Shown piece by piece: positions 11,880 through 25,002 of a stretch of 64,000 nt of DNA. The notes under the pieces are model-generated. The model was not told the origin of the DNA. It was given only the letters and a program-made list of their open reading frames with translations, and searched no databases. The DNA is taken from positions 103,570,358 to 103,634,357 of the forward strand of contig NC_088782.1 in NCBI RefSeq assembly GCF_958450345.1, written 5' to 3'. Origin of the DNA: Calliphora vicina. Taxonomy: Eukaryota; Arthropoda; Insecta; Diptera; Calliphoridae. Position numbers and translations under genes: made by a program. Position 1 is the stretch's first letter. Each line of letters opens with the position of its first letter.

Positions 11880-13790
11880 GTGTAAAAACATTTCATAAGA
11901 TAGACATTTTGAGGAATAAGTCTCAAAAATTTGCTCTAATCTTCATTATCACTCTCGTAGGCTATGATTAATATTTTAACTTCAAAATTGTTACTAAACC
12001 ATTAATATAAAAACCTTATAACATCTTAATATCTCAAACAAACTAAATTAGCAAATGGATTTTAGTATCCGCTCTACATACCTCTACAAATAAAACTTTG
12101 CGGTTTCACTCTCATAATTAGGAAGTCAAAATGTGTCATGTGTAAAACCGCAAATTAACGAAAAAAAATCATCGAAAACAAAACACTTCAAAATCCCAAA
12201 AATAATCGTAAACTGGAAGCTACAACCCAAATATATATTTGGCAATTACCTTTGTGGTTTTTACAATTCATAAAAACTTAGATTCTAAACTTAAAAACAA
12301 AATGTTTTAAAAATAAACCACAAAAACGTCATTAATAGATTCAGTTAGTGTTGCGCATAATAAGTGGACTTTGAAATAGGAACTTATGTATGTCATGTTA
12401 TTTCATCATTATTATTAAACATTAAATAAATTAAAATATTAAAATATTTTTATTAACATTTTGTCATAATTTAAAGAAGGCTGTTTAATAATGATTGACT
12501 AATCTAAAAAATATTCTAATGATGAGTAATTTTTGGTGAACATTATTATTTGAGTTAATTAAACTGTTTGTGGTTTTATATGGAGTTATGCGTATTTAAA
12601 TTAAATGCATTTAAATAAATGATGCCTCTCTACCTTTTTAGGGCAACTGTATGTAGCCCAGTATGCAATGTTTCGAGTTCGAACTTTTTATCGAAATTAT
12701 TTCGAATTAAAGTCGAAAATATGGATAGCGGAGTTGATATAGCCATGTCCGTCTGTCTGTTGAAATTAACTTTCCGAAACCCCAAAATAACTTACAAACA
12801 TGATTGATACATCAATATATCTGCTAGATTAAAAGAACATCCGGGAAATCATTGTAATATATCAACCAATGTTTTTAATTTCAACTGTTTTAAAATCAAA
12901 TTTTGCACGCGAGTTACATTTAATTTCAATTATTTCTTCTTGGAATATAGCGGGTGTTTCATCAACAGAAATATGATTTCGAAGTAAATTATTTTGTCAG
13001 ATATATTGTAACAGAAGAAAATACGAGTATTATAAATTAAAGTTGAGCAATAAGAAAATTATTTGGGCCACGGACCCCATTTGAGAACCCTTGCTCTATA
13101 TAGTAAAACACGATCATTTTCGACATTATAACGAATTCTATTCCTTAGACAAACTGATTCATTTTCGAGACAACTTCGAATCATTTTGCATACTGGGAGG
13201 TGTGTTTGCCATATCAATTTTTCAGTTTTATAAGTCATCGTTAATTTTGTGTTGATTTATCTTAATGTGTTAACAGAAGCTGCGTAAATTATTTAAGTAC
13301 ATATGTATGCGGTTATTGCATTACTTAAGATATTTATTTTTTTGAAAGATTTGTAATGATTTTACATGACGCATTGTGTAAAGAGAAAATTTTATTTGCA
13401 CTCTTTCACAAAGAACACATATTCGTAGTAGAAACTGGTCACAAATTCAAGCTTTTAAGGAGGAAAAAGGGGGGATGTTTTGAGAATTTTTATGGTAATC
13501 TTATAAAGGGTGGGTAAATTTAAGGCTAGGAAGTAGATTAGCTGTCAAGTGATGAAATGTTAAGAATTGACTGTCATTATTTTATAATTATTTAGTACAA
13601 ACTTGGGAAATATTAACCATAGAACGCTTTGGATGCAAGGAACGTTTATGAATTGACTTTTAGTGCTGAGGAACATGTTTAAATAGGCATCTATGTATAT
13701 ACAGTACAATGAAACAAAAAACAAATAAGCTACATGCATATATTCTTCAATATGGTTTACAACTTCCTGAAAATTGAAGGATCATTTGAT
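11880..13790. other. AT-rich stretch with a small repeat fragment
   Basis: Mostly nothing recognisable. At 12715-12860 there is a degraded piece of the TATACCCTTCACC repeat family (ATAGCGGAGTTGATATAGCC and GTCCGTCTGTCTGTTGAAAT), in the same relative order as in the copies at 40203-42490 and 48830-50010. Confidence 0.4.
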
Positions 13791-13879
13791 CCAAACACTA
13801 GCTAATGGAGCGTATGACTTAAAAATGCGGAATTTTTTAAAATGTTTAGCTTTTATTTTGAAACATTTGTACAATATAA

Positions 13880-14310
13880 ATTCATTCATTGTTAGCTATG
13901 ACCTTCTCCCATTTCTCTGGCAACATATGGATTCCGAGCCAAAAGAACTACTCATCTTTTGAGGCCAAGATCGAATTAAGCCAAATTCGGATACTCTGTT
14001 CTTAGATGAGGCGTATGCCAGATCTGCATTGATCGAAACAAATAGTATTCGGACGGGGAAAGGTCTGGACTATAAGATGGGTAAGGCAAAATTTAACAAC
14101 AACTTCATTCTAAATAGTTTTTAACAGGTATTGCATAATGTGGCCGAGAATTGTCAGGATGGAATATTAGGTTTTCATGTCTGGCAAATTCTCGCTTCAA
14201 ACGAATCAGTTGCGTTCGGTACAGGTTCCATGTGATGGTCTGGCCATATTTCAGCAGCTCATAATAGGTTAAGTCTTCAGGTAGCCGTCCAAAGCATTTA
14301 ATCCTTTGTA
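13880..14310 (-). pseudogene. mariner transposase fragment
   Basis: The minus strand reads YYELLKYGQTITWNLYRTQ, then LIRLKREFARH, FHPDNSRPHYAIPVKNYLE, then YSPDLSPSEYYLFRSMQ, then HMLPEKWEKVIANNE and a stop. These are the mariner catalytic-domain blocks: the second Asp in HPDNSRPH and the third in SPDLSPSEYYLF (DD34D family). Frameshifts separate the blocks and the N-terminal half with the first Asp is missing. It shares its 3' end with the fragment at 80-258. Confidence 0.8.
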
Positions 14311-14329
14311 CAGCTCACGTGGGTCCCTT

Positions 14330-14420
14330 GATTGTTCCCTTTTTGTTACCAGAGAAAGATAAAGAAAATAGAGAAGAGAAGAAAGAGAGAAGTAAAAGAG
14401 AGAGGGTTGATAAGAGAAGT
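14330..14420. repeat. purine-rich (GA/GAA) tract
   Basis: An interrupted GA-rich low-complexity run separating the mariner remnant from the non-LTR remnant. Confidence 0.5.
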
Positions 14421-14569
14421 TTTAGATGGAAAATAGAGTTGGAGTAGTGAAGAAGTTTATAGAGCGCAGATTATCATGCGACAGATGTCACTATTAGTTG
14501 CCACTTATATATTCGGTCTAACTAACCATATTCCTAATAAAGGCATCATATACACCTTCATTCTTTTCC

Positions 14570-16211
14570 AGATAATTCGGAGAGGCTGCTAGGATATTTC
14601 CCCTAAGAACCTGTCACGCAGATCACAAAGTGCCGTGCAGTTGCAGAATAAGTGTATGATGGTCTCTTCCTACTCCTCATTTTGACAACTCCTACAGAAG
14701 TCATGGTGTGACAGCCCAAGCCTTGCAGCATGGGTACCGAAAATGCAATGCCTTGTAATCATTGACACCATATTGCTGAGTCGTATTCGTTGTAAACCGT
14801 GTAGATACGACGTACGTTTACAGTCTAACGCAAGCCATATCATCCTCGTTTGAGTAAGTTCATAATGTGCATTATTTGCCACATAGAAAGTCTATTTCAT
14901 CTTCCGTCATCGAAGCTTCTATCCTCGCCAAGTTATCAGCAATACAATTCAGCATGAAGTTTGTTCCACATACGTACAGTACGGTTAAAAAACGAATTTT
15001 ACTTGAAGTGTGTTGTGCGGTCCACAAAGGGATGTGTTCTTGATAAAAATCTCCGAGTATCAGGAACATGTTTCCTAATTTCACCAAAACACATTAGTAG
15101 TACCGATAGAACAGTGAAAGGCAGCGATGGAGCTCCAGTGAATCAATAAAGTTGTATACTCTAAAGCACCAGCGCATACATGGGAGTCGTATTCCATTTT
15201 CGGTCGGATGTAGGAGTTGTAAATAGTGAGGAGATCAGATGAAGTGAAGTAATTCCTACACCGTTTCAGAAATCCGAGACACTTGAATGCTTCTTTCGAC
15301 ACTTGTGTTTAGATCAGCGGACATCACATTGTATTCTCATGTCCAGAATCCGCGATATTTACAGATGAAGCGACATAGTCTGTCGTTAGTTTTTGTTTCA
15401 ACACTGAGTCTTGCAAACGTTTAAAGTGACCCTATTCGCACGACTCCATACAGATATGGTTAGAAGGTTCCGATTAAGAGAATTATTCATCATTGCTCCA
15501 ATCTCCAACACACTTTGTTGTTCTGTAATTGTTTAAATATGAATGGCAAATGTTGCTGTCATCTGCAAAATAATATATAGGGTTGGAAGTTTGAGGTAGA
15601 AGGTCGTTTAGAAAAATAAGGATAGAGTAGGAGAAAGAACGCAGCCTTGCGGTTGAACAGAATTTTTCTTGAACTCGTTTGATGAGATCCCATCTATAAC
15701 AACTCGTTTAGAGCTATCTCTGAGAAAGCTCGATATAAATCAAGAGATGTTAATACCGACACCAAAACCAATAAGTTTTGTTAAAAATGCACCATGCCAG
15801 ATGCTATCGAACGCCTTGAAAATATCTAAAGCCACCACTTTACTTTCGTCAAAACGGGAAGGCTAGCAAGTTTCCCGTAGAGCGTCCTCTACGGAAGCCA
15901 TACTGGCGGCAGTTAAGTAAATTGTTGGTCTCCAAATATTTAACCATAACTTTGGAAAGTGCAAAACAAATTGCTATTGGGCGGTATTCTTTTTAGGGCT
16001 ATTAGCCTCTCCCTTTTTAGAAACTGGCGTGACATTAGGAATCTACCACCATACAAGAAATACGCCGGTACGGTTTGAAGTGCCGAAAAGGTTAGCTAAT
16101 GGGAGTGCTAACATCGAAGAGCACTGCTTTATGCCATTTGGCCCAGGAGACTTATTTACGTTACATGGATAAATTGAGAGGCAAAATAAACAAAAACAAG
16201 TAAGTAAGCTA
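14570..16211 (-). pseudogene. non-LTR retrotransposon ORF2 remnant (RT then RNase H tail)
   Basis: Read on the minus strand in family order: NKSPGPNGI and PLANLFGTSNRTGVFLVWW (start of the RT), KVVALDIFKAFDSIWHGAF (RT motif A), VVIDGISSNEF, PQGCVLSPTLSLFF (motif B), YYFADDSNICHSY (motif C with both Asp), KEAFKCLGFLKRCRNYFTSSDLL and YNSYIRPKMEYDSH (thumb), CIADNLARIEASM (RNase H end), then HAARLGLSHHDFCRSCQNEE (zinc tail). Several frameshifts and in-frame stops kill it. It belongs to the Jockey/CR1/I-type group; the clade is not settled. The 5' end abuts a MITE at 16212. Confidence 0.8.
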
Positions 16212-16430
16212 CACACAGCCTCAGAAGTGAGGCTTTTTGATTTTTTTAAGATCATAAAAATCATTATATTCCGACATAAATCTTATTTTTGAGAACCGAA
16301 TCTATTATTCAACTCAATCTCCAACAAACCGAAACTTTTAAATTTGAATCGATGAATAGATTTTTGGATTTTCATTATCTTAAAATAAATCAAATAATTT
16401 TTGGTGTTTACTCACTTTTGAGGCTCACTG
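16212..16430. mobile_element. Tc1/mariner-type MITE, copy 1 (TA duplication)
   Basis: The right end reads GGTGTTTACTCACTTTTGAGG then CTCACTG next to TA, and the left end is a decayed inverse. The interior matches the element at 61144-61376 in inverted orientation, including TTTTTTAAGATCATAAAAATC. It abuts the 5' end of the non-LTR remnant. Confidence 0.65.
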
Positions 16431-16431
16431 T

Positions 16432-17017
16432 ATATTCGGATGTGCCGAAACTTATATACCCTTCACCAAATTATACTTCAAAATTCAAATTTTAAATATT
16501 TTTAGGTAAACAAAATTTTTTTTCCAAAGTTGTTTTTTTCATTTTTTGGATTTATTTTTCCAATTGTTATTTTAAAATTTTTAAATTGTTTTTTTTAAAT
16601 TTTAAAATTTTTTTTGGTGAAAAAAAAATATTTTTTTTTTGAATTTTGACCCATTGTAGGTCCAACTTACTATGGTCTTATATACGTCGTTGCAAAGGTC
16701 TTTGAAATCTCTATCATTGGATATCCATATTGTCTATAATAATGACTTAGTAATCCAGATATAGGTCAAAAATCGAGGTTGTCCCGGTTTTTTCCTCATA
16801 TCTCAGCCATTTGTGGACTGATTTTGCTGATTTTAAATAAGAAAATTCGCGAAAGCATGTCTGACAGACAGACAGACGGACATGACTTAAACGACACCGC
16901 TATCTATAAGGATCCGGAATATATATATACTTATATAGGGTCGTAAAATTATATTGTGGAAATTACAAACGGAATGACAAACTTATATATACCCTTCTCA
17001 CGAAGGTGAAGGGTATA
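16432..17017. repeat. hairpin-plus-TIR repeat (TATACCCTTCACC family), copy A
   Basis: Opens with a short hairpin (ATTCGGATGTGCCGAAA) and TATATACCCTTCACCAAATT, and closes with the inverse GGTGAAGGGTATA. Between them lies the family core: long T-rich and A/T tracts, GTAGGTCCAACTTACTATGG, CAGACAGACGGACATG, GCTATCTATAAGGATCC. Copies B (25003-25576), C (40203-42490) and an old copy (48830-50010) share this order. Confidence 0.75.
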
Positions 17018-19009
17018 ATAAGAACAAGGGTATGTAGAGTAATCCCGCAAGTTGGTCGTTTATCTCTCTACTATGATCGGCAATTCTTTTGAATTTTTAG
17101 AAAAACCACAAGATTTAAAATCTATAATTTCTTACAAAGCTACTTTCACGTATCATCTTTGAATCACTTTACTACAACGGATATAAGCACTTCATATAAG
17201 TACTTCATTTCAGTTATTTTAAATGAATAATAAGAATTTATTAATTTAAAACTCATAAACAAGCAGAATAACTCATCTAGCTCATCTTTTAAAATAGAGC
17301 TTTTATAATGCAATCAATTATTTATTTAATTTAATTGAAACTATAATTCATCTACAACATTGTTTGTGATTTTGTCGTTGTCTGAAACTTTGTTTCTAAT
17401 AAATTCCCATGCAATTATTTATTCTGTACATTATTAAAGTTCGTGACTTTACTCTTTTGTATTGTTTGGTTGGCTGGTTTGTTTGTTTGTTTTTGTTACT
17501 TTTTCTCAAAACAAAAAATTTAAGACACGAGCAAAAAAGAAAGAAAAAAAATGAAAGGTTCTTTTTTCCCATTGACTCAGTTAACCTCCAGGTATATTAC
17601 TTACTATGTTAGCCAAGATTCACATCTGTTTCGCTTATAAAATTTGGGAAAACCCCAAGCTTATCCCCTATAAATAAGAGATACAACAGCAGATATTTTG
17701 GATATTTTGACTTTCACAATTTACATACTATTGAAGCGAAAAGAAAGACGAAATCTTTTAATTAAAACTTAAACAAACAAAATATAAACCATTTTAGCAA
17801 CGTCATGAATTGTTTAAATGTTAAAAAAAATAAATAAAACAAAACGTAAAAAAGTCATCAGACAACGACGTCAAACATTTGATGATGTTAAATAATCTTC
17901 TCTATAAAACACCAAAGCAAACAGCTACAGTCAAGTAATATTTATATTTGGCAAATAATTTACGTTTTAATCGTATTGCCAAGACAACCCGATTATAATA
18001 ATCACACAAATTTATAATGCCAGCATTTGTTTGAAAGCAAACAAACTCAAAAATTAGACAAAAACCAAAAAAAAAATAAAAAATGTGGGTAAACAAAGTT
18101 TTCAAACTTTGAACACTAAATTATTTGTTTTTATGGAATTTCCGTTGAAATTCAAGATGTGTGTGATATGGAGTAAATGTGTCTTTAGCTTGATGACTAA
18201 TGATTTAAATAAACAAAACCATTAAGCTCCAAAAAAAATATATAAAAAATACACACTACCTTTACCTCGAGTCTAATGTTTAACATATACAAATTTGGTG
18301 GAGACATGACAATCGTTATTTTGGCGTACGCCTAACGTTTTCTTTTATGCCTTTATTTGTTTTCAGCCAAATACTTAAATCTGTATTGTTTTTTTTTGGA
18401 CACAAACTATGTATTCTGTTTAAATTGCTATTGACTTTAAGTCTCACAAAAATGTTGACTAAATATGGTTTGTTTTGTGAAAAATGTACTTGAAATATTT
18501 GTCTGAATTATTTAAATTGTAGCGGTACTTTTTTCTGCTAAATGTGATTTTTTTGTGGGGTGTCAAGTTTGTATTGTACTTTTGTTTGTTAAATAAATAT
18601 TGATATGCTAATTTAGATGTGGGAACAAATTAATGGGTTTAGAATTCCCCGCATTATATTAAAATTAACACTTGTTTTACATGAGTAATAATGAGAATTT
18701 TTGATAAAGGGTTTTGAAATTAAAAGTGTTTTTTTATATAGTGACTGTAACACAGGTTTTAAATAACTTTCTACTCTATATTCAAAAGGGATATACTTAA
18801 TAACGATTGTGATATGATTTTCTCAAAAGCCGGGTTATGCACCCGACCTTTTAGTTTCTTTACTTAGATAGGATGAGTCAATAAGTCCGTGGGTTTTTGT
18901 AAGAAACACAGGTTTTTGGATAAAAAATCATTTGAGGGGCTTAGAGCACAAGGTGTTCAAGTGACTTATATTTAATAACACTATGCAACAAATGAAGACT
19001 TTTGGTGGA
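17018..19009. other. AT-rich stretch, nothing recognised
   Basis: Homopolymer-rich, without inverted repeats or sustained frames. Could be intergenic or intronic sequence. Confidence 0.35.
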
Positions 19010-20625
19010 CTCTAAAAGGGTGTCATCAGTTTTTGGTAATCAGCCAATTCAGACTTTGTGAAATTTTGTTAAAATTATTTTCAAAAAAATAGCTTTTTCG
19101 TGCTTTTTTGTTGAAAAAATATAGGAAAAACAATTTTTTTTTTTACTTTTTTTAGAATAACTTCCAGGAACACTTAATTTTTCACTAGCAAAATTGTAGC
19201 TACGGTAAATCTGAATAACTCTTGTGAACATATCAATGCAATCTGAACATATCTAGGTACTCTAAACAGCTGTCAAAAATCACTTTGTAGCTTAAAAATT
19301 TCAGTTTTTTACTATTTTTTGACTCTAATACAAAATTTTTTTGTTAAAAATGTATGTTCGAGTGTATACTTCTCTATTGTGCTGGAATAACGAAGAATGG
19401 GCAAATCATTATCGGTATGATCCGGAGGCATCACTTTATCCAATCTTGATCACGCAAGACCGGCTTGATGCAAGATATGAAAAAACTTTAAAATTGTTGA
19501 TAGTTGGCAAGGTTTGTGGAGCTTCTGAAGAGTAAATATAAGCTTTTTATATAAGTTTTTTGATATCGGTGGAAACCTTATGACTTGAAGATTGACATTT
19601 TAGTGAAATGAATTAATTTTGTGTTTTTTCGGACGTCATTTATCTTAAAAACTAATAATATTTTAAAATGGTGATTTTAAATAAAAACTTTGAATTAATG
19701 TAAAATTTGAACAATTACAGACATCACAATTAAATTTGGAAGTAAAATAGATCTAAATGTTCTTAAGTCAATTGCATCACTAATGTTGCCATTCTTTGTT
19801 TTCAAACACCGAAATTCCTAAAATGGGGAAAATGTGTTCCAAAAACTGAGTTTTTTTTTAGAAAGTAGCACACTTTGACGTTATTTACAGTATGATAGTA
19901 AAAACGTTTTGTATGTATATAAACAACATATAGGGCTATACAAATATGAAGAGTTTAATATACGTCATATATAAAAAACGAATTTCGACCTTTCATAGGC
20001 CTATCATATATAAAATAAGAAAAAAAGATCGAGCAAAATTTAAAAAAAAAATTAAACCTAAATATCTCTTGAACAGATAAAAGCATATTTTTTGTAGACC
20101 TTCTCAAGGACTATCTATATTTTAAGTTTCAGCTCATTCGGATTATAAATGGCTTTTTGGCGATATTTTTTAAATGTGTGACATTGATCCTCATTCCGAA
20201 CACCTCAGCCGAGTAAATAATACAGCACAACATAGAAGTGTGGACTTGACTTGACACTATTTTAACAAAAAATCTTTGTTTTAGCGTCAAAAAATAGTAA
20301 AAACGAAAGTTGTTATGGTACTAAGTGATCTTTATGTGCTATTTAGAGTGACTAGACACGTTCAGAATGCATTGATATGTTCTCGAGAGTTGTTCAACTT
20401 TACCGTAGCTAAACATTGTTAGTGAAAAATTAGGAGACCATGGAAGTTATTCTAAAAAAAGTATATTTTTTCAACAAAAGTTCACGAAATAGCTATTTTT
20501 TGTAAAAAAAATTTAACAAAATTTATTTGGCGGACTCTTAGCTATATCATTGCCATATAAAGTTAAGCCGTGTCACAAAGTCTGAATTAGCTGTTAACCA
20601 AAAACTGATGACACCTTTTTTAGAG
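19010..20625. mobile_element. 1.6-kb element with ~320-360-bp terminal inverted repeats
   Basis: The left arm (19010-19330) and right arm (20265-20625) are diverged inverted copies. Matching blocks in order: CTCTAAAARGGTGTCATCAG, TTTTTGGTTAACAGCYAATT, CAGACTTTGTGA, TCAACAAAA-type tract, TAGAATAACTTCC, TTTTTCACTA, ATCAATGCA, TTACTATTTTTTGAC. The centre holds a 64-codon open stretch at 19341-19535 that I do not recognise. Foldback-like architecture; transposase class unknown. Confidence 0.65.
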
Positions 20626-20912
20626 GCCCCACTTATTTTCAGAAACTTTAGGGGCCCATAAAAAAAATAATCGGTCACCCAAATGGACAAACTGAGTATA
20701 GGGTTTTACTACCCTTTGGTAGTAGAGTCGAACCTATACAGTCATGATCGTGTGTTTTTTTCACTATTGCACAGTGTAATGAGAAAAAAGAGGTTAAAGT
20801 TAATTTACAATAAAAAATGTTAGTTGCTATCTGCAATATTACTTTTTAATTAATAGAGATCCTGAGATATATTTTAATTTAACACGATAAAAAAATACCA
20901 TATTTTACATAT

Positions 20913-21665
20913 GGGCAATTCCATATCATCGTACATGACATTTGTACGCCTATCGAGTGGAATAGATTTTGCAAAAATAAGAGTATGTGGAAAATAATTT
21001 GGTCTTTATGTTCCATTCAGAAGGTACTATATTTTAAAATAATAAAAAGTTCTTTCGAAACATTGTTGTCTAAAATATCGAGCGAAATAAGGGTATATCG
21101 TACGTGACATGAAACAGAAGTCATTTTGAGGTTCATGTAGAAATATGCGAAAATTTTCGAGAGGCGTTCTGTTTCCTTTTAATTTCTTACACTAAAAGAA
21201 ATATTTTTCCTTTAAAATCCGTCATATTTATATAAAAACTATCTTTGGATGATTTTATAATAAATAAAATTTAATATCGTACGTGACAGATTTTTCTCTT
21301 ATAATAAAACAATATATATTCTGTAAATATATGTATGTATACAAAAAAATTAATAGAAATTATACATTCGGTTTCAATAAATAATTTGACAATAGCAAAA
21401 AAAAACAATCAGAGTCAAATTCATTTCATACTACAAGCTAATTGGGAGCCTAGTTTTCGCCGCTATTTTAGCCTAAAACATGCCAATTAAATTAAAAAAT
21501 TTAATATAAAAAATATAATTAAAAATGTTGTAATAAGTTCTTAATACTTACACATAGTAACAATATAGTGTTTTCTCCTATTCTATCCTATTCAAATCAT
21601 CTTGAAAAAAAGTTTCAAGGGTTTTTGGGTTTTCAGTCGTGGTAGTCATTCTCGTGGAATTGCCC
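20913..21665. mobile_element. 753-bp non-autonomous transposon, ATAT duplication
   Basis: Ends are GGGCAATTCCA and its inverse TGGAATTGCCC, each flanked by ATAT (20909-20912 and 21666-21669). The subterminal motif ATATCGTACGTGACA recurs three times inside (near 20930, 21095, 21275). No ORF. The duplication could be AT or ATAT since the flank is palindromic. Confidence 0.7.
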
Positions 21666-21909
21666 ATATGTGTATTCTATTGTTCCATGTAATATGTGCC
21701 ATGTAATTGTTCCACTACTTAAGTGACTACTTAATGATTCCAGTGTTTCTTGGAATTGAATTGCATAGAGAGGAAGCATCCTTGTCATCACTATTAAAGT
21801 TTATAATATTGTGCGGCACTTCTTCATATTAAAGTACAGACCATACAACCTGGTGTTGCAGATTATCACACTTTTTCTTCCCCTCTTAAATATGGGTCAA
21901 GTGAATTCA

Positions 21910-22137
21910 TCAGCCGTTGGCCGATATATATTCAAACATATTATTAATCATGTTGGGTAATGTTATCCCCCGCCAGTTTTGGCAATTGGATAAATTTACG
22001 TTTTTTTGGAAGATCATCCCTCTTCTGGGAGCAGTTGTTGTATCGAGGTCCAGGCCTGGGTATTGTGCTGCATATACGGGGTTGGTTTGAAGCAGATACC
22101 TTATGAGTACTTTAATGGCTGCTATTACTTGTTCCAA
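21910..22137 (-). pseudogene. reverse transcriptase fragment (non-LTR)
   Basis: The minus-strand frame contains VIAAIKVL near its start and NLSNCQNWRGITLPNMINNMF near its end. The second matches the 'kkGdlsxCxNWRGItLl' block that precedes RT motif A in several non-LTR clades. Only this finger-domain fragment is visible. Family assignment tentative. Confidence 0.5.
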
Positions 22138-22683
22138 ATCAAGTAGGTGGAAATGTCATCAATTTTTACATGGTATTAACATCTGTAAATTTTTGACAGT
22201 AATGTTGGAGATATTAAAAGCATATTAGCCTAATGCTTTTCCCAGATATTTATTTGCTCTAACCTTATAGAGGTTAGAATGTGTGTCAGCTGTTTAACTG
22301 TTTTGTACATGTCTCTACTATGATTATTGGCATTTTTCATGATTTTATATCAGTTAACTAGCAATTCTCTTTTGGCAGAGCTGAATATGACCGTATTGAG
22401 ATCACTCTTGATTTATTTTCTACATTGAATCAAATTGCTGGTTTATTCTAAGATGTACTCTACTCTTTTGATTACACTGAAGCCAAAAGTTCTTTCTGCA
22501 GTTTTTAGAGAAAAATATCCACATAGCTGCATTCTACTATGTATTATTGGATCCGTGCAGGATTTCGAATTTTGTAATGTCGCAATGTATAATTCTGCAA
22601 ATATATCTGCATTCGCGATATGATCCATTTTTTCAACATTTAACTAAAAATAAAAAGTATAGTTAATTTTGAATGCCTCGACG

Positions 22684-23828
22684 CACATTGGTTGAAGAGT
22701 GGCCGAAATTAATTTTTTTCATGTTCGCCGATTTGGATAATTTTTTGGTATTATGTTGTCAGATATCTGAATATTATGATTCCGTAATATTAGACTGATA
22801 TATATATTATTTGTTTGGCAGACACGCTCGAAGTTCATATATGTTCGCTTGTTTAAAATGGCATGCAATTTTACTGTATATTCAATCTTTTGGTACAATC
22901 ACAGTAAACTTATCATTTGACTTTGTTGTATATTTTCGTAAATGACAATTGCCATAGATGAGATTTGCATTAAAAAAAGTTGGAAAAAGTGCCATATAAA
23001 AAATTTCGTAGAACAAAATATAAACAACATCAAAATTTCAATGTTCATCAACTTCAGTGGACTACATCTTTTTAGCGCTGTGGAGCGCTGCTTAACGAAA
23101 GATGTCAAATTACAGCTTGAAGTCTCAACTAAAAGTTAAAAAAAATTCAGCTGCTCCTACCTGCTCCTTTCCAAAAAAAACAGTAAAAACTATAAAGTGA
23201 TATAGTGATAAAGTAACAAAACATGAATTTTTGTTAATGCATGTTGTTGTGGCCATAATTCTTCAGTTGTAGGAAGGAAAAATGTATCTCCTTTCCTGGG
23301 TGTTTTGTTATTTTATTATTTTTTATACTTAAATTATTAAGTAAACCCAAGCCAGTCGATCAACGTCAAAACTGGGTAATACTTTTTATTTATTTGTTTA
23401 AAAGAACAAATCGGACTATAAAAGTCTTAATCTGTCCTCTTTAGTACTATTTTTATTTCAGGAGCCCATTCTACAATTATAATATTTATTTTTTGAGAAA
23501 ATTGATTTGATGCATTAAAAATCAAGGGAGTTATGAAACTTTTTCAATACAAGTTGTATGGGAAGTGTGCGTGAAAATGGGCGGATATTTTTCAAATTTC
23601 AAACAAATGATTCTGAGTATTTAAAAATGCTATGTGCCAAAAATCAATGCCGTAGGTCAAAATTTAATTTTCACTTTGTATGGGTGGTGGGTGTAAAAGT
23701 GGGCGGATCATTTTGATTTTTCAATTTTTTCTTAATTCAAACAAAACACGCCTATGTGTCAAGTTTCATTGTCCTTGGACAACTTCTTCTATATTTAGCC
23801 GCTCGTTGTATGAACTTCAACCAATGTG
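22684..23828. mobile_element. TIR element 'CACATTGGTTGAAG', copy A (1145 bp)
   Basis: Perfect 14-bp terminal inverted repeats, CACATTGGTTGAAG at the left and CTTCAACCAATGTG at the right. An inverted, shorter copy lies at 28165-28964. The shared interior includes GTGGCCGAAATT, TCTGAATATTATGATT and TTTAGCGCTGTGG-like blocks. An internal stretch (about 23160-23680) differs from copy B. Small ORFs inside are not conserved between the copies. Confidence 0.7.
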
Positions 23829-25002
23829 TGACGCTACATCAGTAAAATATCAGACGATCTTCGGAGAGATCTATTTTGATAACGTTTTCGCCAGCCTCGA
23901 TTTTTTGCTTTACACACAAAATATATGTAAACTCATTATCCCAATTGGTCCCGATTGTAATAAAACTGTTACTCGCTCATATCCTCTTGTCTTTAGGAGA
24001 GTTTGACGTTCGCGCACATTTTATGTTCCAATTCGTGATCGATATATCATGCTGATGATCCGTCCGTAATTTCGTTTGATGTTTCATTAATCAAAGTGAT
24101 TTAAGATGGGCAAATGATGATTACCGCATCCGGTCCTGGTTCTAAAACTTAATTTATCAGATCTCGTTGTTACAAGCTTTATTTAATCTGCTGATGAACA
24201 TATTCAGATAAACTCAGATCGGAAGTTAGATAGCATAAATGTAGTTAATTTTTATACATGTTTAAACATCGGCGGAGGCTTACAATCTGATGATAACTTA
24301 ATGACAACTTAAAAAAATGTTATACGATTAAAGAGTCTTTATTGATATGCACGTTTTCTATATTATTTTATGATTCGAGCATTTTCAATCCTATAAATTA
24401 TCAAATGGTTGGCGATTGATCGCGTCATACTTTCAAACAAATACTTTTTCAAGTTTCTTTTAGTTTATCAATACAAATTTCGGTCACGTATCCCCAGCAA
24501 ATGTTTAAAAAATCATTAATTTTGTTTAAACTTCCAAACAAACAATACAATGCACAGTGGGGAAGATGTCAATAAAACGGTTATACAGACAGAGAAAATA
24601 GCAAAACAAGCTAATAACATCGATCTTTCTTTTCTTCAAGAATAATCTTAAGATATCCTTTATTGATATTAAACTTCATAAATGTATTTAAAGATAAGAT
24701 ATATCAGATATTTTTCCATTCAATTTCTTAAAATGTTTATTGTTTTATTTTAGAAAATAAGTTCCTTAATGTCATGGAGGACATATGCACTTTTATTTAA
24801 ATGACTTTAATGTATTAAAGATCAAGCATTCTAAAATCTTCTTCACACTCGAAGTGGTCAACTTTGACACTCTATAGATCATCTTGGGTGTAAACAGTGA
24901 GGTTTTGAGTTTATTTTTTTGAAAGCAGAGTTTGTACAACTGATATATTGGTTAATTAGTTTAATTTTGTAAATTTTGGTTTGGAAAATAAACAAGTAAG
25001 AG
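23829..25002. other. AT-rich stretch, nothing recognised
   Basis: No sustained ORF or inverted repeat seen. Confidence 0.35.

Noticed and set aside
22899..24006. ORFs of 65-108 codons on both strands
   Set aside because: Within a TIR element; not conserved in the inverted copy at 28165-28964.
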